Part shown: positions 1 to 6,871 of the stretch, one piece after another | Numbering within the stretch: position 1 is the first letter of the stretch | How the letters are laid out: each line of letters begins with the position of its first letter | DNA from: an uncultured Sphingomonas sp. | GTDB lineage: Bacteria; Pseudomonadota; Alphaproteobacteria; Sphingomonadales; Sphingomonadaceae | Reading direction: 5' to 3' | Length of the DNA stretch: 7,773 nucleotides | Assembly: GCA_946886845.1 (NCBI GenBank) | Contig: CAMPJH010000067.1 | Span: forward strand, 1-7,773 | Made by a program: the position numbers and the translations under genes | The notes under the pieces: model-generated | Seen by the model: only the letters and a program-made list of their open reading frames with translations | What the model was told of the DNA's origin: nothing | Databases searched by the model: none

Positions 1-1198
1 TGATGCAGCGCTCGCGGGTGGTGCCGTAGACGATCAGCTTGGCGATCATGCTGTCATAGTAGGGCGGCACCCGATAGCCGGTGTAGAGGCCGCTATCGAC
101 GCGGACGTGCATGCCGCCGGGGGCGACGTAATTCTTCACCAGCCCGGGCGAGGGCAGGAAGGTGCGCGGGTCCTCGGCGTTGATCCGGCATTCGATCGCG
201 TGGCCATGGAGATGGACCTGGTCCTGGCGGCAGGTCATGCCGTCGCCGTTGGCGACCCTTATCTGCTCGCGGACCAGGTCGATGCCGCTGATCATCTCGG
301 TGACCGGATGCTCGACCTGCAGCCGGGTGTTCATCTCGATGAAGTAGAATTCGTCATTCTCGTAGAGGAACTCGACGGTGCCGGCGCCGCGATAGCCCAT
401 CTCGGCCATCGCCTGGGCGACGAGCGTGCCCATGCGGTTGCGCTGCTTGGGCGTAATGGCCGGGGAGGGCGCTTCCTCGAGCACCTTCTGGTGTCGGCGC
501 TGGATCGAGCAGTCGCGCTCGCCGAGATGAATGGCATTGCCGTCGCCGTCGCCGAACACCTGGAACTCGATGTGGCGCGGGTCGGCGAGATATTTTTCCA
601 TGTAGACGGTGTCGTCGCCAAAGGCGGAGCGGGCTTCCGAGGCGGCCTGGCTCATCAGGCTTTCGAGTTGATCCTCTGAGGGGACGACCTTCATCCCGCG
701 GCCGCCGCCGCCCGAGGCTGCCTTGATCAGCACCGGATAGCCGATCTCGGCGGCCAGCGCCTTGGCGTCGGCGATCGATTCGAGCGGGCCGTCGGAGCCG
801 GGGACCAGCGGCAGGCCGAGCTTCGCCGCGGTCCGCTTCGCCTCGATCTTGTCGCCCATGATCCGGATGTGCTCGGGCTTGGGGCCGACCCAGGTGATTC
901 CGTGGCTCTCGACGATCTCGGCGAACTGCGCGTTTTCGGACAGGAAGCCGTAGCCGGGGTGAACCGCGTCGGCGTGGACGATCTCGGCGGCGGAAATGAT
1001 GTTGGGGATATTGAGATAGGATTCGGTCGCCGGCGGCGGGCCGATGCAGACGGTTTCGTCGGCGAGCCGGACGTGCATCGCATCGGAATCGGCGGTCGAA
1101 TGGACCGCGACCGTCTTGATCCCCATTTCGTGGCAGGCGCGGTGGATTCTGAGCGCAATCTCGCCGCGGTTGGCGATCAGCAGTTTCTTGATCGTCAT
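1..1198 (-). CDS. accC: Biotin carboxylase subunit of acetyl-CoA carboxylase (3' end cut by window edge)
   Basis: This cytosolic subunit carboxylates biotin on AccB with ATP and bicarbonate, the first half of the reaction that makes malonyl-CoA for fatty acid synthesis. The window holds 399 codons; the family is about 450 residues, so about 50 C-terminal residues lie beyond position 1. The protein starts [15 protein letters not shown], the canonical N-terminus. The ATP-grasp glycine loop SGGGGRGMK is present, and so is [13 protein letters not shown], which places E288, N290 and R292 at exactly the E. coli numbers. The frame is intact to the edge, ending near [11 protein letters not shown]. 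The ATG lies 3 nt after the accB stop (TAGGAGATG). The only Shine-Dalgarno-like GGAG overlaps that stop and touches the ATG, which is too close to be ideal, so translation is probably coupled to accB. Identification is secure. Confidence 0.97.
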   Translation of the reverse strand, partial: MTIKKLLIANRGEIALRIHRACHEMGIKTVAVHSTADSDAMHVRLADETVCIGPPPATESYLNIPNIISAAEIVHADAVHPGYGFLSENAQFAEIVESHGITWVGPKPEHIRIMGDKIEAKRTAAKLGLPLVPGSDGPLESIADAKALAAEIGYPVLIKAASGGGGRGMKVVPSEDQLESLMSQAASEARSAFGDDTVYMEKYLADPRHIEFQVFGDGDGNAIHLGERDCSIQRRHQKVLEEAPSPAITPKQRNRMGTLVAQAMAEMGYRGAGTVEFLYENDEFYFIEMNTRLQVEHPVTEMISGIDLVREQIRVANGDGMTCRQDQVHLHGHAIECRINAEDPRTFLPSPGLVKNYVAPGGMHVRVDSGLYTGYRVPPYYDSMIAKLIVYGTTRERCI

Positions 1199-1201
1199 CT
1201 C

Positions 1202-1720
1202 CTAGACGAGGACGACCAGGGGCTGATCGAACTCCACCGGCTGGCCGCTTTCGACCAGCACCTGGGTGACGGTTCCGGAGCGCGGGGCGGTGATCGGGTT
1301 CATCACCTTCATCGCCTCGACGATCAGCAGCGTGTCGCCCTCCTTGACGGTGTCGCCGACCGAAACGAACGGCGTGCCGCCGGGCTCGGGGGTCAGATAG
1401 GCGGTGCCGACCATCGGTGAGCGGACCGAATTGCCATCGGTGTCGCCGACCGCGGCCTCGGCGTGCATCGGCGGCGCCATCATTGGCTGCGGCATCGGCG
1501 CGCCCGCAGCTTGCGGCACGTCGGCGAAGGCGCGGGCGGCGGGATGGCGCTGGACCTTTATCTTGCGGTCGCCGTCCTCGACCTCGATTTCGGTGAGGTT
1601 GTTCTCGGTCAGCAGCTCGGCGAGCTCGCGGACCAAATCGGGGTCGATCCGCATGCCGCCGTTTTTCGCGTCGCCGTTTTCCTCGGCTTCGCTCGGGACG
1701 GGTTTCGCCGGTCCGGCCAT
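1202..1720 (-). CDS. accB: Biotin carboxyl carrier protein of acetyl-CoA carboxylase
   Basis: This 172-residue protein carries the biotin that AccC carboxylates and the carboxyltransferase discharges onto acetyl-CoA. The N-terminal segment around residues 23-58 ([15 protein letters not shown], then an [13 protein letters not shown] stretch) is the alphaproteobacterial AccB type. A Pro/Ala/Met-rich linker at about 69-88 follows. The biotinyl domain at about 98-172 contains SPMVGTAY and EAMKVMN, and K138 is the biotinylated lysine. The last residue is Val, where my recollection of the family is a C-terminal Glu; this is probably neutral. I chose ATG at 1720 because AGGGGAG (1732-1726) sits 5 nt upstream. 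A GTG two codons earlier (1726) would overlap that ribosome binding site. The gene follows aroQ by 20 nt and precedes accC by 3 nt, so the three are one operon. Confidence 0.97.
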   Translation of the reverse strand: MAGPAKPVPSEAEENGDAKNGGMRIDPDLVRELAELLTENNLTEIEVEDGDRKIKVQRHPAARAFADVPQAAGAPMPQPMMAPPMHAEAAVGDTDGNSVRSPMVGTAYLTPEPGGTPFVSVGDTVKEGDTLLIVEAMKVMNPITAPRSGTVTQVLVESGQPVEFDQPLVVLV

Positions 1721-1725
1721 TTGCA

Positions 1726-1732
1726 CTCCCCT
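1726..1732 (-). promoter_or_regulatory. Ribosome binding site that fixes the accB start
   Basis: On the minus strand AGGGGAG ends 5 nt before the ATG at 1720. This favours that ATG over the in-frame GTG at 1726, which would lie inside the Shine-Dalgarno sequence itself. Confidence 0.7.
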
Positions 1733-1740
1733 ACTGAAAC

Positions 1741-2217
1741 CTACTGAATCTGGCGCGCAGACTTGGCCGCAGCGCCCTTGCAGAGCTGGGCGGCCGCGTC
1801 CAGTGCGAGCAAATAGCTCAAGGGGCCGAAGCCGACGATCGATCCGCGCGCGACCTGGGCGACGAAGCTCTGCCGACGGAAATGCTCGCGCGCGTAGATG
1901 TTGGACAGATGAACCTCGATCACCGGTACCTGCAGGGCGCCGGCGGCGTCGCGGATCGCGATCGAGGTATGAGCGTAGCCGCCGGCGTTGAGGATCACCG
2001 CGCTGGCCTTGGCCATCGCTTCCTGCAGCCAGTCGACCAGCTGACCCTCATGGTTCGACTGGCGAATCTCGACCTTCAGCCCGAGCGCCTTGGCGCGCTC
2101 CGCGAGCGTCGCGCCAATCTCGTCGAGAGTCTGCGCTCCGAACAGGCGCGCGTCGCCGCTTCCCAGCAGGTTGAGGTTGGGTCCGTTCAAAACATAGATC
2201 AAAGGTGGCGTCGCCAT
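1741..2217 (-). CDS. aroQ: Type II 3-dehydroquinate dehydratase, with altered lid-loop catalytic residues
   Basis: Type II dehydroquinase converts 3-dehydroquinate to 3-dehydroshikimate in the shikimate pathway as a cytosolic dodecamer. The 158-residue length is normal. The fold motifs are all present: NGPNLNLLG (11-19), [11 protein letters not shown] (53-63), [15 protein letters not shown] (77-91) and [16 protein letters not shown] (100-115). Compared with the well-studied M. tuberculosis enzyme the offset is a constant +2 without gaps: N12 is N14, N75 is N77, H81 is H83, H101 is H103 and R112 is R114. At the same offset the catalytic lid-loop Tyr24 is Phe26 and Arg19 is Gly21 (loop GSGDARLFG). 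The Phe codon is TTC at 2142-2140. The family call is secure, but full activity is uncertain. The gene is first in the aroQ-accB-accC operon and diverges from thiS. No good Shine-Dalgarno sequence precedes the ATG. Confidence 0.94.
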   Translation of the reverse strand: MATPPLIYVLNGPNLNLLGSGDARLFGAQTLDEIGATLAERAKALGLKVEIRQSNHEGQLVDWLQEAMAKASAVILNAGGYAHTSIAIRDAAGALQVPVIEVHLSNIYAREHFRRQSFVAQVARGSIVGFGPLSYLLALDAAAQLCKGAAAKSARQIQ

Positions 2218-2225
2218 TGCGCGGC

Positions 2226-2253
2226 TCTATATGAGCGGCGAGGCAATCCACAA
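2226..2253 (-). promoter_or_regulatory. Putative sigma-70-type promoter for the aroQ-accB-accC operon
   Basis: On the minus strand, TTGTGG (2253-2248) and TATAGA (2231-2226) are separated by 16 nt. The match is 3 of 6 at -35 and 4 of 6 at -10, so this is suggestive only. Only 8 nt separate the -10 element from the aroQ ATG, so transcription would start at or next to the start codon. Confidence 0.35.
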
Positions 2254-2264
2254 AGCGCGCTTTG
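2251..2264. promoter_or_regulatory. Perfect 14-bp palindrome in the aroQ/thiS divergent region (possible operator)
   Basis: CAAAGCGCGCTTTG is its own reverse complement and ends 4 nt before the thiS ATG. It overlaps by 3 bp the putative aroQ -35 element. It could be a regulator binding site or a short hairpin masking thiS translation initiation. Nothing in the sequence names the regulator. Short GC-rich palindromes also arise by chance. Confidence 0.35.
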
Positions 2265-2268
2265 GTAA

Positions 2269-2496
2269 ATGGCTGAAACGGCACAGAAAGACGAAATCTC
2301 GGTCCAGGTGAACGGCGAGCCGCGGACGATTCCGGCCGGCGGCAGCATCGCCGACATGCTGCGCGCCATCGGCCTCGACCCCCGCAAGGTCGCCGTCGAG
2401 CGCAACCTCGAGGTGGTACCGCGCTCGACTCTCGAAGAGGTGCAGGTCGGCGACGGCGACGCGTTCGAGATCGTCCATTTCGTCGGAGGCGGCTGA
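2269..2496 (+). CDS. thiS: Sulfur carrier protein ThiS
   Basis: ThiS is the ubiquitin-like carrier whose C-terminal glycine is converted to a thiocarboxylate that donates sulfur to the thiazole ring of thiamine. The 75-residue protein has the ThiS core [16 protein letters not shown] (10-25), a central helix with ADML, and VHFVGGG at the C-terminus, so the essential terminal Gly-Gly is intact. It carries about 9 residues before the core that most ThiS proteins lack. TAA immediately precedes the ATG (TAAATGG) and no in-frame ATG follows within the core, so this start is the best available. No Shine-Dalgarno sequence is visible. Its TGA overlaps the thiG ATG by one base (TGATG), which indicates translational coupling with its partner. 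Confidence 0.93.
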   Translation: MAETAQKDEISVQVNGEPRTIPAGGSIADMLRAIGLDPRKVAVERNLEVVPRSTLEEVQVGDGDAFEIVHFVGGG

Positions 2497-3287
2497 TGAA
2501 CGCGCCGCGATCGGTCTCTGCCGACAGCTGGACCGTTGCCGGCCGCACATTCACCTCGCGGCTGATCGTCGGCACCGGCAAGTATAAGAGCTTCGAGGAG
2601 AATGCGGCGGCGGTCGAGGCGAGCGGCGCCGAGATCGTCACGGTCGCGGTTCGGCGGGTCAATATCGCCGACCCCAACCAGCCGATGCTGACCGACTTCA
2701 TCGACCCGAAAAAGGTCACCTATTTGCCCAACACGGCCGGCTGCTTCACCGCCGACGAGGCGATCCGGACGTTGCGGCTGGCGCGTGAGGCGGGCGATTG
2801 GAATCTCGTGAAGCTGGAAGTGCTCGGCGAAGCCAAGACGCTTTACCCCGACATGCGCGAGACGCTTCGGGCGACCGAGACGCTGGTCAAAGAAGGCTTC
2901 GAGCCGATGGTCTATTGCGTCGACGACCCGATCGCGGCCAAGCAGCTCGAGGAAGCCGGAGCGGTTGCGATCATGCCGCTCGGCGCGCCGATCGGCTCCG
3001 GCCTCGGCATCCAGAACCGGGTGACGATCCGGCTGATCGTCGAGGGCGCCGGAGTGCCGGTGCTGGTCGACGCCGGAGTCGGGACCGCCAGCGACGCTGC
3101 GGTGGCGATGGAGCTTGGCTGCGACGGCGTGCTGATGAACACCGCCATCGCCGAGGCGAAGGACCCGGTGACGATGGCGCGGGCGATGAAATCGGCGGTC
3201 GAGGCGGGGCGGCTCGCCTATCTTGCCGGGCGGATGGGCAAGCGCCGCTACGCCGATCCCAGTAGCCCGCTCGGCGGTCTCATTTAA
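2496..3287 (+). CDS. thiG: Thiazole synthase ThiG
   Basis: ThiG is a TIM-barrel enzyme that assembles the thiamine thiazole phosphate from 1-deoxy-D-xylulose 5-phosphate, dehydroglycine and the sulfur on ThiS. The 263-residue protein matches the family along its length: [10 protein letters not shown] (21-30), AVRRVN (51-56), [13 protein letters not shown] (77-89), LVKLEVLG (104-111) with K106 as the expected imine-forming lysine, and YPDM soon after. Phosphate-binding loops follow: [18 protein letters not shown] and GVLMNTAIA. Start ATG 2496 overlaps the thiS stop. The two genes form a two-gene transcript here; thiO, thiF, thiE and thiC are not in the window. A hairpin begins 2 nt after its TAA. 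Confidence 0.97.
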   Translation: MNAPRSVSADSWTVAGRTFTSRLIVGTGKYKSFEENAAAVEASGAEIVTVAVRRVNIADPNQPMLTDFIDPKKVTYLPNTAGCFTADEAIRTLRLAREAGDWNLVKLEVLGEAKTLYPDMRETLRATETLVKEGFEPMVYCVDDPIAAKQLEEAGAVAIMPLGAPIGSGLGIQNRVTIRLIVEGAGVPVLVDAGVGTASDAAVAMELGCDGVLMNTAIAEAKDPVTMARAMKSAVEAGRLAYLAGRMGKRRYADPSSPLGGLI

Positions 3288-3289
3288 CT

Positions 3290-3309
3290 GCAGCCGTCGG
3301 AACGGCTGC
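3290..3309 (+). terminator. Perfect 8-bp hairpin after thiG, no T-tract
   Basis: GCAGCCGT (3290-3297) and ACGGCTGC (3302-3309) pair perfectly around a 4-base loop CGGA, starting 2 nt past the thiG stop. It is strong and G+C-rich but is followed by a C-rich stretch instead of a run of T, so it may be a weak or factor-assisted terminator or an mRNA 3'-end stabiliser. Confidence 0.45.
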
Positions 3310-3343
3310 CCCGCCTCCCGAGTTTACCGGTCAGAGGTGGCAC

Positions 3344-4009
3344 ATGGCCGAGACTCTGACCAACTACGCCGCCGAGCGCGAGGCGATGGTCGAGCGGCAG
3401 ATCGAGAGCCGCGGGATCACCGACCCGAAGATCCTCGAGGCGTTCCGGGCGGTCCCGCGCGAGGCGTTCATTTCCGAGGAATATGCCGACCTCGCCTACG
3501 GCGATCACCCGCTGCCGATCGAGGCCGGGCAGACGATCTCACAGCCGTACATCGTCGCGCTGATGATCAAGGCGGCCGAGATCAAGCCGGGCGACAAGGT
3601 GCTCGAGGTCGGCGCCGGCTCCGGCTATGCGGCGGCGGTCATCAGCCGGATCGCCGGCAAGGTGGTGGCGATCGAGCGGCAGCGCGAGCTGGTCAAAATC
3701 GCCCAGCAGCGGATCGCCCGCCTCGGCTATGACAACGTCAAGATCGTCGAGGGCGACGGCACCCGCGGCTGCCCCGAGGAAGCGCCGTTCGACGCGATCC
3801 TCGCCGCCGCCAGCGGCAGCCATTTGCCGCCGCAATGGGTCGAGCAGCTTGCCGAGGGCGGCCGAATCGTCATGCCGGTCGGCGACCCGGGCTGGATCCA
3901 GAAGCTGGTCAAGGTCACCAAGGGCCCCGGCGGCAACCTGATCACCGAGGACCTCGGCGGCGTGCGCTTCGTGCCGCTGATCGGCGAGGAAGGCTGGAGC
4001 GATGGCTGA
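3344..4009 (+). CDS. pcm: Protein-L-isoaspartate O-methyltransferase
   Basis: This SAM-dependent cytosolic enzyme methylates L-isoaspartyl residues in aged proteins and so starts their repair. The 221-residue protein is of normal length. It shows the N-terminal pattern with MVERQIESRGI (15-25) and VPREAFI, the substrate-side TISQPYIVA (64-72), SAM-binding motif I VLEVGAGSGYAAAV (86-99), the acidic end of strand beta-2 in VVAIER (E111), and GDGT (137-140). A ribosome binding site AGAGG (3333-3337) lies 6 nt before the ATG. The 56-nt gap to thiG and the hairpin in it suggest a separate transcript. Its last 8 nt overlap the next gene, so the two are probably translated together. Confidence 0.95.
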   Translation: MAETLTNYAAEREAMVERQIESRGITDPKILEAFRAVPREAFISEEYADLAYGDHPLPIEAGQTISQPYIVALMIKAAEIKPGDKVLEVGAGSGYAAAVISRIAGKVVAIERQRELVKIAQQRIARLGYDNVKIVEGDGTRGCPEEAPFDAILAAASGSHLPPQWVEQLAEGGRIVMPVGDPGWIQKLVKVTKGPGGNLITEDLGGVRFVPLIGEEGWSDG

Positions 4010-5321
4010 TGTCCTTGGCCTCGACCTTGCCGGGCTGATCCGCAACTCGGCCGAGCCGCTCCCGGACATCGACGACGACCGGTTCGCGGCGTTCTTCGAC
4101 CGCTTCGGCGACGCCCGCGTCGTGCTGCTCGGCGAAGCCAGCCACGGAACGTCCGAATTCTATCGCGCGCGGGCGCAAATCTCGAAGCGACTGATCGCCC
4201 ATCACGGTTTCACCATCGTCGCGGTCGAGGCCGACTGGCCGGACGCGGCGACTATCGACCGCTACGTCCGGCACCGGCCCCAGCGCGAGGGCGAGCAGAA
4301 AGCATTCGAGCGCTTCCCAACCTGGATGTGGCGCAACCGCGAGGTCGACAGCTTCATCCGCTGGCTGCGGCGGCACAACAACGGCCGCGACTATGGCGAG
4401 ATGGCCGGCTTCTACGGCCTCGACCTGTACAACATGTCGATGGCGATGCGGGCAGTGATCGACTTCCTCGACGAGCGCGACCCCGAGCTCGGGCGGCTGG
4501 CCAGCCGCCGCTACGGCTGCCTCGATCCGTGGGCCGAGAACCCTGCAGCCTATGGCCGCCACACGCTGATGGAAGGCTATGCGCGCTGCGAGGTCGGAGT
4601 TGTCGAAATGCTCAAGGACCTGCTGCAAAAGCAGGTCGATTGCTTCGCCGAGGAATGCGACGAGTGGCTCGACGCGCGGTCCAACGCCCGGCTGGTCAAG
4701 AACGCCGAGGCTTATTATCGCGTGATGTACCACGGCTCGGCCGCGAGCTGGAACCTGCGCGACACGCACATGTTCGAAACGCTCCTGCACCTGCTCGATG
4801 CCAAGGGTCCGAACTCGAAGGCGATCGTCTGGGCGCACAACAGCCATATCGGCAACGCCGCCTTCACCGAGATGGGCCAAGTCCGCGACGAGCTCAACAT
4901 CGGCCAGCTGACGAAAGAACGGTTCGGGTCCGAGGCGCGGCTGATCGGCTTCGGGACTCACAGCGGCACGGTGGCCGCCGCCGACGATTGGGACGAGCCG
5001 ATGAAGATCAAGGTGGTGCGTCCGTCGCTGGAGGACAGCTACGAGCGCGCATCGCACGACAGCCGGCTGCCGCGCTTCCTGCTCGACCTTCGGCCCGAGG
5101 AAATCGGCCGCGACCTCCGCGATGCGCTGATGGAGCCGCGGCTCGAGCGCTTCATCGGCGTCATCTACCGCCCCGATACCGAGCGCTGGAGCCATTATTC
5201 GCAGTGCATCCTGCCTCGGCAGTATGACGGCTGGGTGTGGTTCGACGAAACCCAGGCGGTGACCCCGCTCCCGGGCGAGCAGCGGCCGGGCGAAGAAGAA
5301 ACCTATCCGTTCGGGCTGTAG
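4002..5321 (+). CDS. Erythromycin esterase superfamily protein (EreA/EreB-like), substrate unknown
   Basis: The 439-residue protein belongs to the Ere-like hydrolase family (PF05139 type). Known members open macrolide lactones with a histidine as general base; many chromosomal members have no demonstrated substrate. The active-site set is complete at a steady +2 offset from EreB by my recollection of its numbering: LGEASHG gives E45 and H48, R57 lies in the following helix, E76 in VAVEADW. H279 and H282 in WAHNSHIGN stand near the positions of H285 and H288. No signal peptide is seen, so it is likely cytosolic. ATG 4002 lies inside the end of pcm, with GGAG (3996-3999) only 2 nt upstream. The location beside a protein-repair gene in housekeeping context argues against acquired macrolide resistance. 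Calling it ereA or ereB would be unjustified. Confidence 0.88.
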   Translation: MADVLGLDLAGLIRNSAEPLPDIDDDRFAAFFDRFGDARVVLLGEASHGTSEFYRARAQISKRLIAHHGFTIVAVEADWPDAATIDRYVRHRPQREGEQKAFERFPTWMWRNREVDSFIRWLRRHNNGRDYGEMAGFYGLDLYNMSMAMRAVIDFLDERDPELGRLASRRYGCLDPWAENPAAYGRHTLMEGYARCEVGVVEMLKDLLQKQVDCFAEECDEWLDARSNARLVKNAEAYYRVMYHGSAASWNLRDTHMFETLLHLLDAKGPNSKAIVWAHNSHIGNAAFTEMGQVRDELNIGQLTKERFGSEARLIGFGTHSGTVAAADDWDEPMKIKVVRPSLEDSYERASHDSRLPRFLLDLRPEEIGRDLRDALMEPRLERFIGVIYRPDTERWSHYSQCILPRQYDGWVWFDETQAVTPLPGEQRPGEEETYPFGL

Positions 5322-5372
5322 CGCGCGGGGTTAAGCGCTGGCGTTTGATTTGCTATGGGAGTCGCCTGAGCG

Positions 5373-5380
5373 AGAGGAGG
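5373..5380 (+). promoter_or_regulatory. Strong ribosome binding site fixing a GTG start
   Basis: AGAGGAGG lies 5 nt before GTG 5386. This near-perfect Shine-Dalgarno sequence fixes the start of the DUF1326 gene and rules out the in-frame upstream TTG at 5350. Confidence 0.8.
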
Positions 5381-5385
5381 GGCCC

Positions 5386-6021
5386 GTGACCGACACCAAG
5401 TGGACCATCAAGGGACGCGAGTTCGTCCACTGCAATTGCGCTTACGGGTGCCCGTGCCAGTTCAACGCGCTTCCGACCCACGGCAATTGCGAGGCGGTGG
5501 TCGCAGTCGAGATCGACAAGGGGCGGCACGGCGACACCGTGCTTGATGGCCTCAGGATTGGCGCCATCGTGCAATGGCCGGGCGCGGTCCATGAAGGCCG
5601 CGGCCAGTGCGTCCCGATCGTCGACGAGCGCGCCGACGAGAAGCAGCGCGAGGCGCTGCTGCGGATCATGAGCGGGCTGGACACGGTCGAGGGCGGGACC
5701 TTTTTCGCGGTGTTCGCGACTACTTATGAGAAGGTCCATGACCCGGTGTTCGCGCCGATCGAACTGGATATCGACATCGACGGCCGCTCGGCGCGGGTCC
5801 GGGTGCCAGGAGTGATGGAAGCGCGCGGCGAGCCGATCAAGAACGCGGTGACCGGCGAGGAAAGCCGCGCGCGGATGCAGATGCCACAGGGCTTCGAGTT
5901 CGACGTCGCCGAGGTCGGCCGGGGCTGGGCGACGACTCAAGGGCCGGTGGCGATCGAGCTCAGCGACAGCCACGCCCATTTCGCCGAGCTGCACATGACC
6001 GAGAGCGGTGTCGTCCATTAG
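5386..6021 (+). CDS. DUF1326 domain protein, cysteine-rich, function unknown
   Basis: The 211-residue protein matches the DUF1326 family (PF07040) by its N-terminal signature: a GREFVHCNCAYGCPCQF stretch (10-26) with cysteines C16, C18, C22 and C24, plus C35. Such a C-x-C-x3-C-x-C cluster could bind a metal, but no function is established. No signal peptide or membrane segment is visible, so a soluble cytosolic protein is likely. The start is GTG 5386, fixed by the strong ribosome binding site just before it. The longer reading from TTG 5350 adds a non-family extension. The gene overlaps the following DUF2182 gene by 14 nt. From memory the two families are often neighbours, which suggests a joint role. 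A 64-nt gap separates it from the esterase gene; I see no convincing promoter there. Confidence 0.87.
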   Translation: MTDTKWTIKGREFVHCNCAYGCPCQFNALPTHGNCEAVVAVEIDKGRHGDTVLDGLRIGAIVQWPGAVHEGRGQCVPIVDERADEKQREALLRIMSGLDTVEGGTFFAVFATTYEKVHDPVFAPIELDIDIDGRSARVRVPGVMEARGEPIKNAVTGEESRARMQMPQGFEFDVAEVGRGWATTQGPVAIELSDSHAHFAELHMTESGVVH

Positions 6022-6781
6022 GCTTGACGACAACGCCGCACCTTCGGCGCCGCTCACCAGCCTGCTTTCCCGCGACAGCCTGATCGTCGGCGCGGCGCTC
6101 GCTGCCGCGGCGGTCCTCGCCTGGCTCTGGCTGCTGAATTGGCGGATGGATGGCATGGCTCCGCAGCCCTTGTCGGCCGCCTATCTTCTGCCGGCGTTCG
6201 CGATGTGGGCCATCATGATGGTGGCGATGATGGTGCCGTCGGCGGCGCCGATGATCCTGCTCCATGCGCGAATCGACAAGGCCGAGACGATGCGCCTTAG
6301 GGCGATCCACAGCCTGCTGTTCGCGCTTGCTTATCTGCTCGTCTGGGCCGCGTTCGCGGCGGCGGCGGCCGTTGCGCAGGCGCTTCTCGTCCGAACCGGC
6401 GCCGTGTCGGCGATGGGGCTGGCGATCGGCGGGCGCGCGGCGGCCGCCGGCCTGCTGCTGATCGCGGCGTCCTAGGAGCTGACCGCGGTCAAGCGCCTGT
6501 GCCTCGACAAGTGCCAGTCGCCGCTGCTGTTCATCCTCCGCTATTGGAAGCCAGGCGCGGCCGGCGCCGCCCGCCTGGGCTTTGTCCACGGGCTGTTCTG
6601 CCTCGGCTGCTGCTGGGTGCTGATGCTGCTGCTGTTCGTCGGTGGGGTGATGAACCTCGCCTGGGTGGCGATTCTCGGGATCCTGGTCCTTGGCGAGAAG
6701 CTGGCGCCGCCGGCGTGGCGTGCCGAGCGCTACGTCGCCGCGGCCCTCTTCATTGGCGCCATTGCTGCCCTGGTTGCATGA
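6008..6781 (+). pseudogene. DUF2182 predicted metal-binding membrane protein, interrupted by one in-frame TAG
   Basis: Read through a single TAG at 6473-6475, this is a full-length DUF2182 (PF09948) protein of about 257 residues; family members are near 260. The N-part (155 residues from GTG 6008) has membrane segments at about 25-45, 58-84, 102-127 and 137-155 and the motif MMVAMMVPSAAPM (70-82). The C-part (101 residues, 6476-6778) keeps the same frame and carries CLDKCQSPL, then HGLFCLGCCW, two further membrane segments, and a last one ending at TGA 6779-6781. No other lesion is visible. From memory of the family, the interrupted position is the tyrosine of a GLYQLTPLK-like motif (here S-stop-ELTAVK), and TAT or TAC to TAG is one base. 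The start overlaps the DUF1326 gene. Alternatives are a sequencing error or low-level amber readthrough. Without the C-part the cysteine motifs are lost. Confidence 0.85.
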
Positions 6782-6819
6782 TCTGAAGCAACTTCCTGCC
6801 GAGTCGGATGTTGTTTGCT

Positions 6820-6844
6820 GGAACGACGGGATGCTCGGTCCGTA
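6820..6844 (+). promoter_or_regulatory. EcfG-type (general stress response sigma) promoter
   Basis: GGAAC (6820-6824) and CGTA (6841-6844) are separated by 16 nt. The alphaproteobacterial EcfG consensus is GGAAC-N16/17-CGTT, so 8 of 9 positions match with correct spacing. Transcription would start about 6850, leaving a leader of roughly 20 nt that contains the ribosome binding site GGAGGAG (6862-6868) of the small gene at 6872. Confidence 0.6.
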
Positions 6845-6871
6845 GACTCAGCGGTGGGTCTGGAGGAGACG

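Noticed and set aside
1730..1748. Two copies of the 9-nt sequence cctactgaa, 10 nt apart, at the aroQ end
   Set aside because: It is too short to be a meaningful element; most likely a small tandem duplication. One copy includes the aroQ stop and the other merges into the accB ribosome binding site.
2218..2268. Thiamine (TPP) riboswitch ahead of thiS-thiG
   Set aside because: The 51-nt gap is too short for the aptamer and its conserved CUGAGA-type segments are absent.
2231..2311. Possible 26-codon upstream open frame (starting MSGEAIHK) overlapping the thiS start
   Set aside because: It has no ribosome binding site and no sign of selection that I can see; any thiamine-linked leader function would be guesswork.
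3942..5195. Open frame of 417 codons on the minus strand opposite the esterase gene
   Set aside because: It mirrors the codon periodicity of a well-supported gene, has no recognisable motif and would overlap two genuine genes; long antisense frames are common at this GC content.
4002..5321. Acquired macrolide resistance gene
   Set aside because: There is no mobile element, composition shift or resistance-gene context; the gene overlaps pcm and matches its surroundings, so a native hydrolase of unknown substrate is the safer call.
5331..5359. Possible sigma-70 promoter (TTAAGC, 17 nt, TATGGG) before the DUF1326 gene
   Set aside because: Only 3 of 6 bases match at each element, no better than expected by chance in such a gap.
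5353..6156. Minus-strand open frame of 267 codons opposite the DUF1326 gene
   Set aside because: It has no family motif and is explained as the antisense shadow of a gene with a strong ribosome binding site on the plus strand.
6499..6786. Plus-strand open frame of 95 codons across the end of the DUF2182 gene
   Set aside because: It is out of frame with the conserved DUF2182 motifs; the frame from 6476 to 6781 carries the family residues.
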